A DNA stretch of 64,000 nucleotides from Gnetum montanum (Eukaryota > Streptophyta > Gnetopsida > Gnetales > Gnetaceae). The notes under the pieces are model-generated. The model did no database searches. It had not been told where the DNA came from and saw only the letters and a list, made by a program, of their open reading frames with translations. Positions 9,765-20,100 of the stretch are shown piece after piece (position 1 is the first letter of the stretch; each line of letters starts with the position of its first letter). The stretch is taken from contig MNCI01018082.1 of assembly GCA_015680685.1 (NCBI GenBank), positions 474,845-538,844 on the forward strand, given 5' to 3'. The translations under genes and the position numbers were made by a program.

Positions 9765-11170
9765 AACACCATACCACCATACCACATGTGGGAGTTGCCT
9801 TTGTAGTCCCTTAGCTGTCTACAATGTCGCCAGGTCTAGAAAAAGCGTTTCAGGTCATCCAGACCCTAACTAAGGAAGTAAAATGTGTCAAAGCTGTTGG
9901 GTTCGATACGGTACAAGTCATGGACTTTTATCAAGATGACCCCATCAACCCTGCAATCCCTGCTTTGATATTACCACCTGGGATGTCCCTCCTACACTTC
10001 ACGAAGTACGACGGGGAAGGAAATCCCAATACCCATCTCGTCACTTTCTAGTCAGTCTTTACTATTGCAACAGTGGCCACATACGATCATTCGCGTCTTT
10101 GCCATGTCCCTAGCCGGGAAAGCCCTAGATTGGTACCACACGTTGCCACGTTCATCCATTTCGACTTTTTGACCCAGTTTGTGACACGCTTCAAATATAA
10201 CTTGAAGCTNTTGACCCAGTTTGTGACACGCTTCAAATATAACTTGAAGCTAGAAACCACACTGGATCAGCTGATGGACGTGAAATAACACCCGCTAGAA
10301 CCAGTCCAAAAATTCATTCAACATTGGAGTGTGACACTTAACAAAATCTGTGAGCTCATCGCGGAGGCGCACTTGTTAGCCATCTTTAAGGGTGTAGTGA
10401 ATGACTTCATCAAGTCCAAACTATCTTACCTTGCTCCATGCTCTCTTAGCCAAGATTTCGCTCAGATGAAAAGCATACAAGATGTGGCTAAGGTGAGCAA
10501 AGACCTGGCCTACATCACTTACAAGAATAGCTTTGCAAAAAAGGACAAGGGTAAGGCCCCAACAACCATGATGGCTACTGTGGCAGCTGAGGCTAAGCCT
10601 AAACATAGCAACAGCGGAAGCAAGAATAACAAGAAACTATCCATACCTGCAGCTGATTCTGTGCTCAAACCAGGCCAAGCATCACAACCTGCCACACCTG
10701 TGCCTAAGACATCTGCATACACTAAACCCAACTTCGAGCACAAAGATCATTTAAAATACACCCCATTACCTCTCAAACCTTCAGAACTCCTGAAGCAACT
10801 ATTGGCAGCGGGATACATCCAACACAAGCAGATGTCGAAGGAAGAAAACATGAGACATCGACGCTACTGCGAGCTCCTTAGAAATCCCTCTTTGGCCCTA
10901 CCCAATGAGCATCCGGTTCCTAGGGGTTTCAGGCTAGATAGGTTTTGTGACTACCACCAACTATGTGGTCACACCACGGATTATTGTCTGTCGTTGCAGG
11001 ATGAAATCCAAAGATTAATCAACCTAGGAAAGCTGGTGCTGGATGAAAGTAACCCAGTGTGCCTTGAAAATCAATCTATGTATGTCTACATAGATCCCCT
11101 CAACACCAATAATTCTGGTTATGTAATCAATGCCATCGATATTGACAATGATCCCATGCCACCCTTCTAG
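9765..11170 (+). pseudogene. Element e1 gag
   Basis: Gag makes the particle capsid and carries an RNA-binding zinc knuckle. The capsid start MDFYQDDPINPAIPAL...YDGEGNPNTHLVTF (9,919-10,051) parallels e2. The stop at 10,049-10,051 replaces the Trp codon seen in e2. Frame shifts lie near 10,070-10,170, and a single N at 10,210 splits a duplicated 38-bp stretch. From 10,211 the frame gives QFVTRFKYNLKLETTLDQL, a TAA in place of CAA at 10,286, and then an open stretch 10,331-11,170. The zinc knuckle is FCDYHQLCGHTTDYC at about 10,946-10,990, followed by EIQRLINLGKL, the typical pattern of Tat/Ogre gag. A Lys-rich linker precedes it. Not functional. Confidence 0.85.
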
Positions 11171-12543
11171 CCATTTGTGATTTGTGTGCCTCAGCATAGT
11201 GCACCAATACCACCAATGGTTGGTCCAAGTTCGTAGTCGTCCTTCATCTTGAAAGTCCCACCACGGGAATCTACCTTTGCACTGCCTGTTGGTGAGGCCA
11301 CATGACCCCGTCAGTTGCCACCTCTAGCTCCATTCATCATCAAGGGGCCAACGTCTTCGACAGCTCCCATCCCATGCAACAACATTAAACAACCTCCTCG
11401 TCCCACAAGGCGAGAAGCCTACTTGGTGGGCGAGGCGTCGAAGGGGAATACTGTCAAAAGTATCTCTAAGCCTACACCTTCACCCCTTGTATTTAGATCT
11501 TTGTCACCAAATATGAAGGTCGACACGATTACACAGCCTACATCACCTTGCCGACAAAGATCCAAACCTAGGTCCAGGGTCGTTTCTCCTCGAGAGATTC
11601 GTCTTCTAGGACGAATCGAGGAGGAGGAAAGTGTCAAACAGGCGGGTGGCCAAGACTTCCTAGATGCCCTCACCCAGGTCAAGTAAGCCCTAAGGTAGAA
11701 AAATGCTACGTTGAACTTATACGACCTGGTCGTGACATCTGTACCTCACTGCGAGGCCCTCGTCTGCATGTTAGTGGTGATTCCGGTCGACGAAAACATG
11801 TCAACGGACGATAAAGCGATCCACTTGGTCATACTCCCCTCTGTACCCACAGATTCCACAGTACCTCAATTAACTTTCAGTAACGACACCATTAAGAAAG
11901 ATCCCGAAGGAGGTCAAGTGACTACGGCTTCTCTCTTCATCACAATTCGGGTCAGCCAACACCAGATCCGAAGGGTACACGTCGATGATGGGGCTGCCAA
12001 AAATGCCATTTCCTTCCCTATTATAGATAAGTTAGGATTGGTCAACTAGATCAAACCAACGGTGATGTCATGTCTATGGTCCTTCAATAGGAACACATCT
12101 TGGTGAAGGGCATAGTTCACTTAAACTTCGTAGCAGGGGACTAGTTCCCCATAGACGCAATGTTCGCCATGGTTGAAGAAATGCATGGGTTTAACTTAAT
12201 CTTGGGAAGATCATGGTTAGCACAACTTAAGGTTGTCTCCTCACCTATACACCAGGAAATTCACTTACCATACGTGGGTAAGGAGGTGATAATCCATGAC
12301 GACGGGGTAGTAACACAAGAAATTAGCAACGTAGGCATGGAACAGGGTTCAGACGTTACAACCTCTGAGGATGAAGCACCTATTCATGCATGCATTAATC
12401 ATACAATGAAGGGATTGGTCCAACGAGCTGACCCTCAAATCGAAAACGCATGGTGTGATTTACCCTTCCAAGCAAAGAACAGTGATATGAACAGGGGCCT
12501 GGGCAAAACGCCTCAACCTTACGTTCCGATCAACCCACGAAAG
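11171..12543 (+). pseudogene. Element e1 gag C-terminus and aspartic protease
   Basis: Continues in the gag frame (11,315-11,686 and 11,711-12,049) with scattered stops. The retropepsin, which cuts the polyprotein, has its active-site region at about 11,978-12,010 as RVHVDDGAAKN; e2 has KVHVDDGTTTN. So D-D-G stands where most retropepsins have D-S/T-G. Homology needs a frame shift near 12,085. The second half (12,160-12,543) holds MHGFNLILGRSWLAQL, the usual GR-W motif near the protease end, and runs to INPRK at the presumed splice donor. A TAG replaces Trp before FPIDAMF. Placement before RT and after gag is standard. Confidence 0.8.
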
Positions 12544-12655
12544 GTTAAGAGGTAGCTACGCATAGCATAGCAGCCTTGCGACCTCCCACCTAGTTTCTAT
12601 CCTTGCATATTCGTCATTTCCTTGTCTCGTCAATATGCCATCCTTTTGGCATGCT

Positions 12656-12720
12656 ACGCTAATGGCCCGAAATGGCCCAAAACTACCAACGGCCCGAAAT
12701 GGCCTAAAACTAACATATGA
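12656..12720 (+). repeat. Degenerate repeats at the 5' end of the e1 intron
   Basis: Two to three units of GGCCCGAAATGGCC(C/T)AAAACTA. The same unit type is expanded at the start of the e2 intron (25,950-26,340). Confidence 0.65.
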
Positions 12721-12816
12721 GAACATGAAAAATTTACATAACACATATGTTAATACAAAACCGGTTTCCTTTCTAAAGTTTTTCATTTCATTCAAAATTT
12801 TCGCCCATTGGCAGTG

Positions 12817-12850
12817 NNNNNNNNNNNNNNNNNNNNNNNNNNNNNNNNNN
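12817..12850. other. Assembly gap (34 N) with G run
   Basis: The N run is followed by about 20 G with one T (12,851-12,871). Glycine- or proline-rich frames drawn across it are not real. Confidence 0.95.
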
Positions 12851-12881
12851 GGGGGTGGGGGGGGGGGGGGGTCCCATGCTA

Positions 12882-15800
12882 TCATGGGTTAGCCTTGTTC
12901 GCATCACCTTCACTATTTTCCTCTGCTCCATCTACTTATGCATCGCTTGCTCCTATGTTACCCCCTACCAGCTCTTCATTTCCTCCCTCCACGGGCCTCA
13001 CACCTTTGTTGAGAGCTTGTATCCCAAAAATAGAGTAGTTAGCTAGGGCAATGAATGCGATAAATGCTAGTTATAGCATAGCATTAAAGCGACTAACCTA
13101 AGGGGAGCCTACGTTGGTCTCAAGAGGTATGTGGTCTAGAGCGACCCTGAGGCAATGCCCAATCTCCTCTATCGGAATGTCCATCCAACGCTTGCCACTA
13201 GGCTCAGCATTCGCAGTGGAAACTTTCTTCCTTTCCAAGATCGTCCACTATAGAGGTTCCTGGGAAAGCGAGGTGGTTGCGGTCTCTCCTGTAGGAAGGT
13301 TCACCCTCAGGTCAGGAGACTCCGTGACCTTCACCTTCTCTTTAAACCTGTCATAGGCCTCAGAAACATCGATGGCCTTCATGAATGTTTCATACAAGAA
13401 ATTCTCCACATTAGCATCTTTATACAATCTTTGATGGGTTTCATTTTCTAGCTTGTATGTCTATTTGTGATCCCTCTGGTTTTTCCCCTATTTGAAGACC
13501 TTAGCACTGATGTCCTTCATATCTTGGGACTTCTGGGCTAGCAAGTCCATCTACATTTGCTGTTCAATTATTTTGTGGGTGGACTCAACATTTTGATGAA
13601 TTACAGTACAAAATCTAGCGTAGTCGTCTACAGCCCTTTGCAGATCAACAAGGTCAGGGTTACGGTTTATGAGAAAATTGATCCTCGACTTGAGGTTCTC
13701 CACCTCAGCGACTAGTTGAGCCTCTCTCTGCTCGGTCCTTTGGACCCGTTTCCATAGGTACTCGTTGGTGTGTCTACACTCCCATAGAGAGTGCATCGAG
13801 TGTAAGACACATTTGTAAGCCTCATCAAACGTATGATGAGACACCTCGGTCACGTTAAGCAAGAGTGCAGACACCGCACCTGCCTCCATAGGTTGTGTCG
13901 GGTCCCACTTGAGCTGAGAGGTTGTTCAAGCGCACAAAGCGCAGTAATCACGTTAGCATAAAATAATCAACAAACTCGAAAATTTCAACGTAGCAACATA
14001 AGGATAGTTACCACTCCTACTTACCCGCATGACCGTCTCATGTCATCGACAAGTCCCTGAACAAACGTAAACTTGTCAGGGACTTTATCCCATGACTCCA
14101 TACAAGGCGAAGGAGGTCCTGAGACATCAGAAGTAGCACCTGTTACATGACTAAGCATGTCAGCAACGACCAAAATGGACTATGGTAAGGCACACACAAA
14201 GCCTAACTCACTAGCATCCAGTTGTAATCTTCCTTCTTACCGATGCAAGACGATCGTGATAGGCTCGGTAGAAGGCCCGGCCAAGTCCATGAAAGCCCCT
14301 ACCTCATGCGCTGGTGCCTTTCGTTTCAGGAGATCAGCATCCTTTTTATTTTGGGGAGGTACCTCTTCGTTGATAGGAAGAGGCTCCCTAATGACAAGAG
14401 TCCCTGCCCTAGAGACAGGAGCTCCATTATTCCTAATTGAGGCCCTCTCCTCCAAAATCGAGGCCCCCACGTCTTTATTTGTTGCCCTCATCCTGAGGGC
14501 CGACACTTCCTTGTCGCCTTCTTCTTCATCTTCTTCTTCTTCTACTCACAAAAGGGCATGCATACATCAATTCAAAACAAGTTAACTCAAAACAGATTCC
14601 ACGCTACGATGCACTTCCTAACGAAGCATAAAATAGTAGGCAATAGCAAAGTAAACTAAATATTATGTAACGCTCACCAATGGGGGGTTGCATTCGCTGT
14701 AGCTTGAACCGTAGTCTTTGCCCCTCCTCTTCATGAGAACTTTCCCTAGTTGGGGGAGGCCTTTTTCTTCGCAGCTCCATAGGCATGGTCTCAGCTATGA
14801 GACGTTCACCCTATGTCACATTGCCGATTATGGTAGGTGGCATCTCCCCTACACTGTCCTGGCGGCAAGCGCTATGAACTGTCAGACCTTTAGTCGTTAC
14901 AGACAACAACTCCTAGACCATTTTCAGGGGATCCTGGGCTTGCATAGTCCAAAGGACCCATCGAATCCATGGCTTAGGAATCTGGTCATGATCTAGCTCA
15001 GATCAGACTCTGTCCTCTTGGACCACTAGGAACTCCGCAAAGTGCTTTAAACAGCCTATGTAGAAACCATAGTGTATGTTAGAGCAACACTCCGTTTTCT
15101 CACAGAGTCCAAAAATCTCGACCTGCAAACCACTACATAGGAATTCAGCCCAGTTGTAATGGGCCCCCTCCTCCATAACTTCCTGCATTACCCAAGCCTG
15201 ATCAAGCCCCAAGACCTTCCCTTGGGTGAGCAATTGAGGGAATGTGCAGGCACAAAAGACCAGGTATATCCCCATGGTAGGACCTTCCTTAAGCTTATCC
15301 ATAGGGAAACCCTTTCACTCCTTGGTGAGCCTCAACCACTCTCGATGTGCTGCTTCTGAAGGGTTAACTCCTTCTTGTCCTTCGACATCACATCGATGCC
15401 ATCAGTAGGGATGCCAAACAAATCTACAAATAGCTGGTCATTGATGTCAATGACCACCCGCACACCCCACACGTACATACAAAAATGGCTCACCTGCCCA
15501 AAGAAGGAGTTGACCAAGGAAAGCATCTCGGTAGCAGGGACGCCTGGATTTGGAGCCATGAACAAATCCATAAGTCCAACCATTCGGATTTTCTTAAGTA
15601 AGGGGTCCAAAGCTCCTCATTCTAACCAGCTCTAGCTCACCGCTACTTCACCATATTTGAAGTAAATGTTTCCCCCTTACCTCTTGGAAGTTACCACCAT
15701 CACCTCACGAGCCTTCTTCACTCCTGTAGTAATGATCACGAAACATAGTTAGCATAACAAAAAAAACTACGAAAAAACTTGAGCATGTGGCGCCTGCCTG

Positions 15801-17250
15801 TCAACCCACCAGGTCTATATAGTAAGGGGAATAGTGGGAGTTCAGCCACCAGGACCACTTTGAGCGTGACCTGCTTGAAAGGTTCTCTCCACTCCTTGTC
15901 TAGCCAACCCTTCACCCTACAACGATTGTAGAAGGTGGCGAGTGTGCGTAGGTAGGAACAGTATCCCTCCCTACAATGACTAATCATGCCCGCCCGCAGG
16001 CTCTTGGTAGAGGCAAATTCTCGTAGGGCTAGCTGCATTGTGGCCAACTCACCCGGCTAGTGATGAACCCCATCATCGTCAATATAGAACTTGGTGATAA
16101 GCACACACTATTAGCACTCAGCCACATATGGCCGACATTGCACAACCAAGCAAAGCAAAGATGTGAAACTCAGCCACCAACACAATAGATGGTCCCCTGT
16201 GGGTTGTGAAAGTACGTCGCCGTGTGGCGTGCAAGATACAATGTGTTGTACGGGTGATAACGTTGGTGTTCTGGCATATCCCAAATCTAGGCTAAATGCC
16301 TCAACCTTGTCAAGTGTGGGTTAGACCCTCCTCCTGGCTTGCTTGTGGTCGTGTCGCCAAAAAGGTATCTCAGGATGCCCTGATTTATCCCTGGCAGTAT
16401 GACCTCTATTATGCCAGATGCTTGTTCTTCGTTTAAAAAGGACCAAACCATGAGACTAAAATGGTTGAGAAGGAATTGTAAGAAGTCTCACGCCCCATCC
16501 CTGAACCAAACAGCTCGCTCTCCCAAACATATCGGGGGAGGAGGAACGTTGGCCATAGGTCTATCCACATGACATAGGACCCCTTCAAGGTCCAAAATGA
16601 TTAGCCTAGAACTTGGCCCTACCTTGCACAATGCAACCAGCAAATATTGACATCAAATTTAAATGCAATGCATGCGCAACATAGTAGTGCTTAGTAGAAC
16701 ACGAATGTAGCATAACATAACTCCTTGTTCACCATAGCGTAGCAAAGATGCGAAAGCCTAGCATAGCAAGAACATGCAAGTAGCTTAGTGTAGCAACAAA
16801 ATAACTAATAACATACTCAAAAAAAAAACACGCATCGCGATGCTACATTACACATAACCAAACCCTCCCAAGGGTTTTACGCCGCGACATGCCAAGGTCA
16901 AGCAACTTAAAGGGCCTCGGCCCTGCAGTCTCGACAACCGCGGAGGCGGCAATGACCTTGCATGCAATCACAATGAGACCCTTGCACAATAGCCATGACC
17001 TAAAGAAAAAGAGGCCGTGGCAACGCAAAAGCTCAAATAACACGACCGTAGAAAATACAAATAGCAAAACAAATGAGACACAAAACCAGAGCAAAAAGCG
17101 GCAGAAGGTGCAAGATAAAAAGGGTAAAGGAGACATGAAAACTCATTGAGTCAACGGTGTGCTCTCCTGCGCCAAAACGTGTGTCCCACGCCTCAGAGTC
17201 TTTTTCCCCTTCCCGACCTTCACAAGCACCAACTGAGTTTTAGGAGCCAT
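12882..17250 (-). pseudogene. Antisense multi-exon gene inside the e1 intron, function unknown
   Basis: Reads against the retrotransposon. The first frame begins at ATG 17,250 (MAPKTQLVLVKVGKGKKTL) and stops at about 17,144, probably at a splice donor. The T-rich stretch after it (16,850-17,130) looks like an intron. Conserved coding blocks follow: 16,520-16,195 (AVWFRDGA...HNPQGTIYCVG), 16,050-15,740 (MQLALREFASTKSLR, RVKGWLDKEWREPF), 15,610-15,003 (VRVVIDINDQLFVDLFGIP; GLQVEIFGL; IPKPWIRWVL at about 14,975), a charged block (14,530-14,240), and a coiled coil (13,889-13,551: LVAEVENLKSRINFL) up to 13,110. A donor-like G|GTGAGC occurs near 14,680 and an acceptor-like GTAG near 14,545. The acidic tail ends at TGA 12,882-12,884. 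All blocks recur in the same order in e2. A few in-frame stops, such as TGA for CGA near 16,493, mark decay. The FVDLFGIP region recalls additional-ORF proteins of other plant LTR elements, but I cannot name it. Confidence 0.65.
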
Positions 17251-17397
17251 GACCCTACTTGCAGATTTACGACCTTTGCTTTAGAAATTTTCCTTGCTAA
17301 TCGATTAACATAATTACCCCGTGCTCCGAAATTGCCGAGTGCTCCAATGAGGATTCTGCGCTTTTACAGTGAAAATATCGAAATCACTAGGGTTTAA

Positions 17398-17451
17398 CCC
17401 CTATTTATGGAAGTAGTGGAAAACTGAGGAAACTTTCTCTCTCTCTCTCTC
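17398..17451 (-). promoter_or_regulatory. Candidate promoter of the e1 antisense gene
   Basis: On the minus strand a GA tract (17,451-17,434), then CCATAAATAGGG (17,409-17,398), then AAACCCTAG (17,396-17,388), a plant telo-box-like motif. The presumed ATG is at 17,250, about 150 bp downstream of the TATA box. This order (GA tract, TATA, start region, ATG) is that of ordinary plant promoters. I did not find an equally clear TATA box in e2. Confidence 0.45.
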
Positions 17452-17579
17452 CGATTAATGTGGAGCACGGCGTGCAGCGTAGCATGCTCGCCATGGCATC
17501 ATGACACTATTAGCATTTAAACCTTGATACACTTCAGGCCAATTACATGCCTTCCCAAAAATAAAAAATAATATAATAA

Positions 17580-18030
17580 TATTTATTTTTGATTAGAGGT
17601 CCGAAAAGACCTTAAACTAACAAGCTTAGCATAGTTGCTCTCCTCAGGACCCAAAAAAATAGTAATTCTGACTTGTAATGTTCGCAGTGTGCAGTGACAT
17701 TAAACTAACTACACCCTTACTTCAGCAGTTACCTCGTACACCTCAACATAGGTGGTAGCATATTTCCTAATGATTTCATATCTTCATTCCAACACTGGTA
17801 GTTCTATACCCCTTGTACTTGCAATTTCATTCTTTTTATCATTATTTTACATATCAAGATTTTTGCATGTCGCAATATGGCAGTCTGAGATGACACGAAA
17901 CTAGTAGTTTGGCATTTGCATATCAACGGTTACACAACTTCGCACTTCACATCAACAAGTTACATATCTTTAACAATTCTAGACTCTTGTGTCTTGGTGG
18001 TCCACCACGACCTTAAACTAGTAAACTCTC
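17580..18030 (+). repeat. Degenerate repeats at the 3' end of the e1 intron
   Basis: Four to five scattered units, e.g. GGTCCGAAAAGACCTTAAAC at about 17,599 and CCACCACGACCTTAAACTAG at about 18,002, in the same orientation as the units at the intron start and in the 3' UTR. Confidence 0.55.
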
Positions 18031-18140
18031 AATCTTTACATCGCTTTACTTAGCAAGTCGCATCTCAGTGTTTCTTTGCAGATTTACGTTTCACACAATC
18101 TCTGATGACCCTTACCTAGGCTTTCATCTTATGATGGCAG

Positions 18141-19499
18141 GTCAAGCAAGAGATGGAAACCTGTCTTACCCTTTCCATGCCTCTAATGTTCATAGGGCCA
18201 GAAGGCAAGTTCGCGAGACAGTTGAACCTCGACATGATTGACTGGGGGTCGACTACGATTAACAGTATAGAAACCTTAGAAGCACCCTTGGATTGGCCCA
18301 GACACCTGGTCCAAGCCCTAGATTTAGAGGTCGGGGATGTAATCGAGGATCCTCTTGTCGAGATATCCATAACCACATCAAGAAGGGAGGTAAATACATT
18401 AAGACTTAGCTCCCTCCTAGACACACAAATACATGAGGGCATAGTTAAAACTTTGCAGGATCACATCGATGTCTTTACATGGTCATACGATGACATGCTA
18501 GGTTTGGATCTATAGCTGATTCAGCATAGCATCATCCTAGACCCACAAGTAAGGGTAGTCAAGCAAAAGGCGTGTAAGATTAAGCTAGAAATCACACTAG
18601 CTATGAGGGATGAAATCACTAAGTTATACTAAGCAGGTTTCATCCGCGCAGTCGACTATTCGGAGTAGGTGTCCAACATTATTGTGGTTTCAAAGAAAAT
18701 AGGAGGGATACGAATCTGTATAGACTTTTGAGACTTGAACAAGGAAACGATCAAAGACAACTTCCCACTCCCAAGCATCGATCAACTCATCGACACCATA
18801 GTTGGTCATGCTCTACTATCCTTCATGGATGGCTTCTCCAGATACAACCAAATCCACATCAACCCATAGTACTAGCTGTTGACAACCTTCATGACTCCAT
18901 GGGGAACCTTCTGCTATACCATGATGCCTTTTGAGCTCAAGAATGTTGGAGAAACCTACCAATGAGCCATGACCTACATTTTTAGCGACTACATCCTAGA
19001 AACATTAAATGATTACGTGGATGATATAGCAGTTAAGTCCAAAGAGGCGGCCCACCACCCACACGATCTAGAGTTAGTTCTCAAGTGCTACGAAAAGCAC
19101 GATTTACATCTTAATCCTAAGAAGTGTGTCTTTGAGGTCAAGGCTGGACGCATGTTAGGGTTTGTAGTATCAGAGGCCGGAATACGGGTGGACCTAGGCA
19201 AAGTCAAGGCCATTGTCAATCTAGCACCCCCCACAAATCTTAAGGAGTTACGTGGTTTACAAGGTAGAGTGCAATTCATTCAAATGTTTATAGCAAATTT
19301 GACCGATAAGTTACACCCCATGCAACATCTTCTAAAGAAGGGAGTTGACTTCGAGTGGACAACCCAATGTCAACAAGCCTTCGACAACTTGGAGAAGGAG
19401 CTCTCGCACCTCCCAACGGTGCACCCGCTGCAAAGGGACAAACCTTTCTTCATATACCTTGCCACCTTCGACACATCCATAACAGCACTGCTATGTTAG
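18141..19499 (+). pseudogene. Element e1 reverse transcriptase
   Basis: RT copies the element RNA into DNA. One reading frame covers the whole region with stops at 18,513, near 18,632 (Y*AG), near 18,667, near 18,729 (CIDF*DLN) and around 18,868-18,965. Landmarks: VFTWSYDDMLGLDL (about 18,470-18,512), HSIILDP, VKQKACKIKLE, ICIDF, NFPLPSIDQLID, the catalytic box YVDD at 19,014-19,025 (intact), LNPKKCVFEV, MLGFVVSEAGI, and LRGLQGRVQFI. The HSIILDP...QKA pattern is typical of Tat/Ogre RT. It begins in phase 0 at the presumed splice acceptor. The e2 copy at 32,660 is collinear. Confidence 0.9.
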
Positions 19500-20100
19500 A
19501 AGCGGGATGACGGTTCTGAGATACCAGTGTATTACTTGATCCATGCACTAATAGCATACGAGAAAAAATACAATGAGGTGGAGAGGAACTTCCTATGCAA
19601 CCCAAGCCATAGCAACCCAACTTGCAGCCTCGCCAGTCGACAACCAGGTAACCATAGATCCCGAGTTCCCAGACGAATACGTTAGCAATGTTGCCATCGT
19701 CCCGTCACATTTCGAGACAACCTTACACTTCGACGACGCCTCAACCACGTGAGGAGGTAATGCCACTGCCACGATCACATTCCCCTCTGGGGAAATGTAC
19801 CCATATGTTTATTGTTTTACGTTCCCTTGCACTAGCATGGCAGAGTACAAGGAGCTACTCAGAGGCCTCTTAACTGCCCACATGCTGCATGTACAACACG
19901 TAGCGATCCAGGGAGATTCACAGCTAGTCTTGAATCAAATCACTGAAGTCTACACCTACAAGGCTATGCACCTGCAACCCTACTATGACCTAGCAAAAAT
20001 CTTATTGAAGCAATTCATGACCACTGATGTGCAACACGTGCCATGCAATGAGAACACCATAGCAGATGCCTTAGCTACCCTTGCGTTAAACATCCCATCG
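19500..20100 (+). pseudogene. Element e1 RNase H (deleted) and second, archaeal-type RNase H
   Basis: RNase H removes the RNA strand during copying. The usual gypsy RNase H follows RT but is cut short: HALIAYEKKYNEVERNFL ends near 19,594 and jumps to TQAIATQLAA. Comparison with e2 shows about 195 bp missing. The second domain (about 19,723-20,090) has HFDDASTT, MAEYKELLRGLLTAHM, IQGDSQLVLNQI and ENTIADALATLAL, the D-E-D-D pattern of the archaeal-type RNase H (aRNH) carried by the Tat lineage. It is nearly whole with one stop (STT*GG), and its second half is open in frame 19,795-20,331. Confidence 0.85.

Larger units (their letters stand above)
6034..9765 (-). mobile_element. Element B: 3' end of a minus-strand LTR retrotransposon, 5' part missing
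   Basis: Read on the minus strand from 9,765 downwards: tandem repeats like those after the e1 integrase (9,680-9,310), a non-coding stretch, a purine tract (8,760-8,655), two open-frame remnants (8,647-8,190), a tandem repeat of about 185 bp (7,940-7,020), a PPT-like site, and a 3' LTR (6,828-6,034) that ends directly against e2 gag. No gag or pol is left. The 5' side stops where e1 gag begins, so the border near 9,765 is most easily a deletion joint. Confidence 0.6.
12544..18140 (+). other. Presumed spliceosomal intron in e1 pol, between protease and RT
   Basis: Donor CGAAAG|GTTAAG at 12,544 and acceptor TTATGATGGCAG| ending at 18,140. Both fall between codons: protease frame ...NPRK| and RT frame |VKQEMETC. 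Element e2 has donor ATTAG|GTTAGG at 25,680 and acceptor GGTTGTTTTGCAG| ending at 32,659, also in phase 0. The next exon has almost equal length up to the shared EAPL segment (138 and 135 bp). Ogre elements are known to splice an intron between PR and RT. This intron is 5,597 bp and contains repeats, a gap and a gene on the other strand. Splicing itself is inferred. Confidence 0.65.

Noticed and set aside
10421-10743. Minus-strand frames opposite e1 gag
   Set aside because: Shadows of the gag coding frame; no conservation in e2.
14157-15635. Plus-strand frames at 14,157-14,585, 14,718-14,996 and 15,375-15,635
   Set aside because: They lie opposite the conserved blocks of the antisense gene, which is the frame shared with e2.
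16843-17136. Hydrophobic 97-codon minus frame that looks like a membrane protein
   Set aside because: T-rich stretch directly after a presumed donor of the antisense gene; in e2 the matching sequence is not kept as protein, so it is more likely an intron.
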